From the NCBI GenBank assembly GCA_025458365.1, contig JALOSP010000137.1:1-5120 (forward strand): a DNA stretch of 5,120 nucleotides, given 5' to 3'. Of the stretch, positions 5,065 through 5,120 are shown piece by piece. Numbering within the stretch: position 1 is the first letter of the stretch; every line of letters starts with the position of its first letter. The notes below the pieces were generated by a model. That model had not been told where the DNA came from. It did no database searches and saw only the letters and a list, made by a program, of their open reading frames with translations. Made by a program: the position numbers and the translations under genes. The stretch comes from Hyphomonadaceae bacterium (GTDB lineage: Bacteria; Pseudomonadota; Alphaproteobacteria; Caulobacterales; Aquidulcibacteraceae).

Positions 5065-5120
5065 TCCGCACCGCTCATCCGGCCTGCCGGCGCGCCTCTT
5101 GAAACAGGGGCAGGCGCTGC
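5065..5120 (+). other. Start of the spacer after rplA with small hairpins
   Basis: CCGG-CCTG-CCGG (5079-5090) and GCGCCT...AGGCGC (5092-5097 with 5112-5117) can fold. rplJ normally follows rplA, and its leader often carries an L10-binding structure, so this could be its beginning. The window ends before that can be judged. Confidence 0.3.

Overview
The window is GC-rich (roughly 64% by eye) and looks like an alphaproteobacterial chromosome. The order tRNA-Trp, secE, nusG, then rplK and rplA is the usual translation/transcription cluster of that class. SecE is the short single-membrane-span form, and some promoter-like sites resemble the Caulobacter-type housekeeping consensus. A Maricaulales/Caulobacterales-like host is my guess from general appearance, not a demonstrated placement.

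Layout. Positions 1-373 hold the 3' end of aroA (EPSP synthase), cut by the window edge. A spacer with a plausible promoter leads to tRNA-Trp(CCA) at 511-586. A 195-bp spacer with two hairpins then leads to secE (782-1006) and nusG (1024-1563), which are 17 bp apart and probably co-transcribed. The usual nusG-rplK junction is interrupted by about 2.5 kb. That stretch holds a reverse-strand gene for an unrecognised, probably exported, Pro-rich protein (1625-2578 or 2623). Next is about 0.5 kb with no convincing gene but a striking near-perfect 20-bp inverted repeat (2808-2857), and then a class I SAM-dependent methyltransferase (3136-3807). An intrinsic terminator-like hairpin and a structured leader precede the ribosomal-protein gene at 4042.

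The main anomaly is at 4042-5064. A single uninterrupted 340-codon frame begins as ribosomal protein L11 and ends as ribosomal protein L1. The last ~18 residues of L11, its stop codon, the intergenic gap and the first ~14 residues of L1 are absent. The join falls at a Leu-Asp-Ala stretch that would naturally occur in both proteins, which suggests an in-frame deletion between short direct repeats, or an assembly/amplification chimera. L11 and L1 sit on opposite stalk regions of the 50S subunit, so a joined polypeptide with no linker could not fill both sites on one ribosome. This is either a striking real lesion or an artefact, and raw reads would decide.

Functionally, SecE is a SecYEG translocon subunit, NusG couples RNA polymerase to Rho or the ribosome, and L11/L1 are 50S stalk proteins with L1 the usual autogenous repressor. 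AroA, the exported protein and the methyltransferase have no evident connection to that set.
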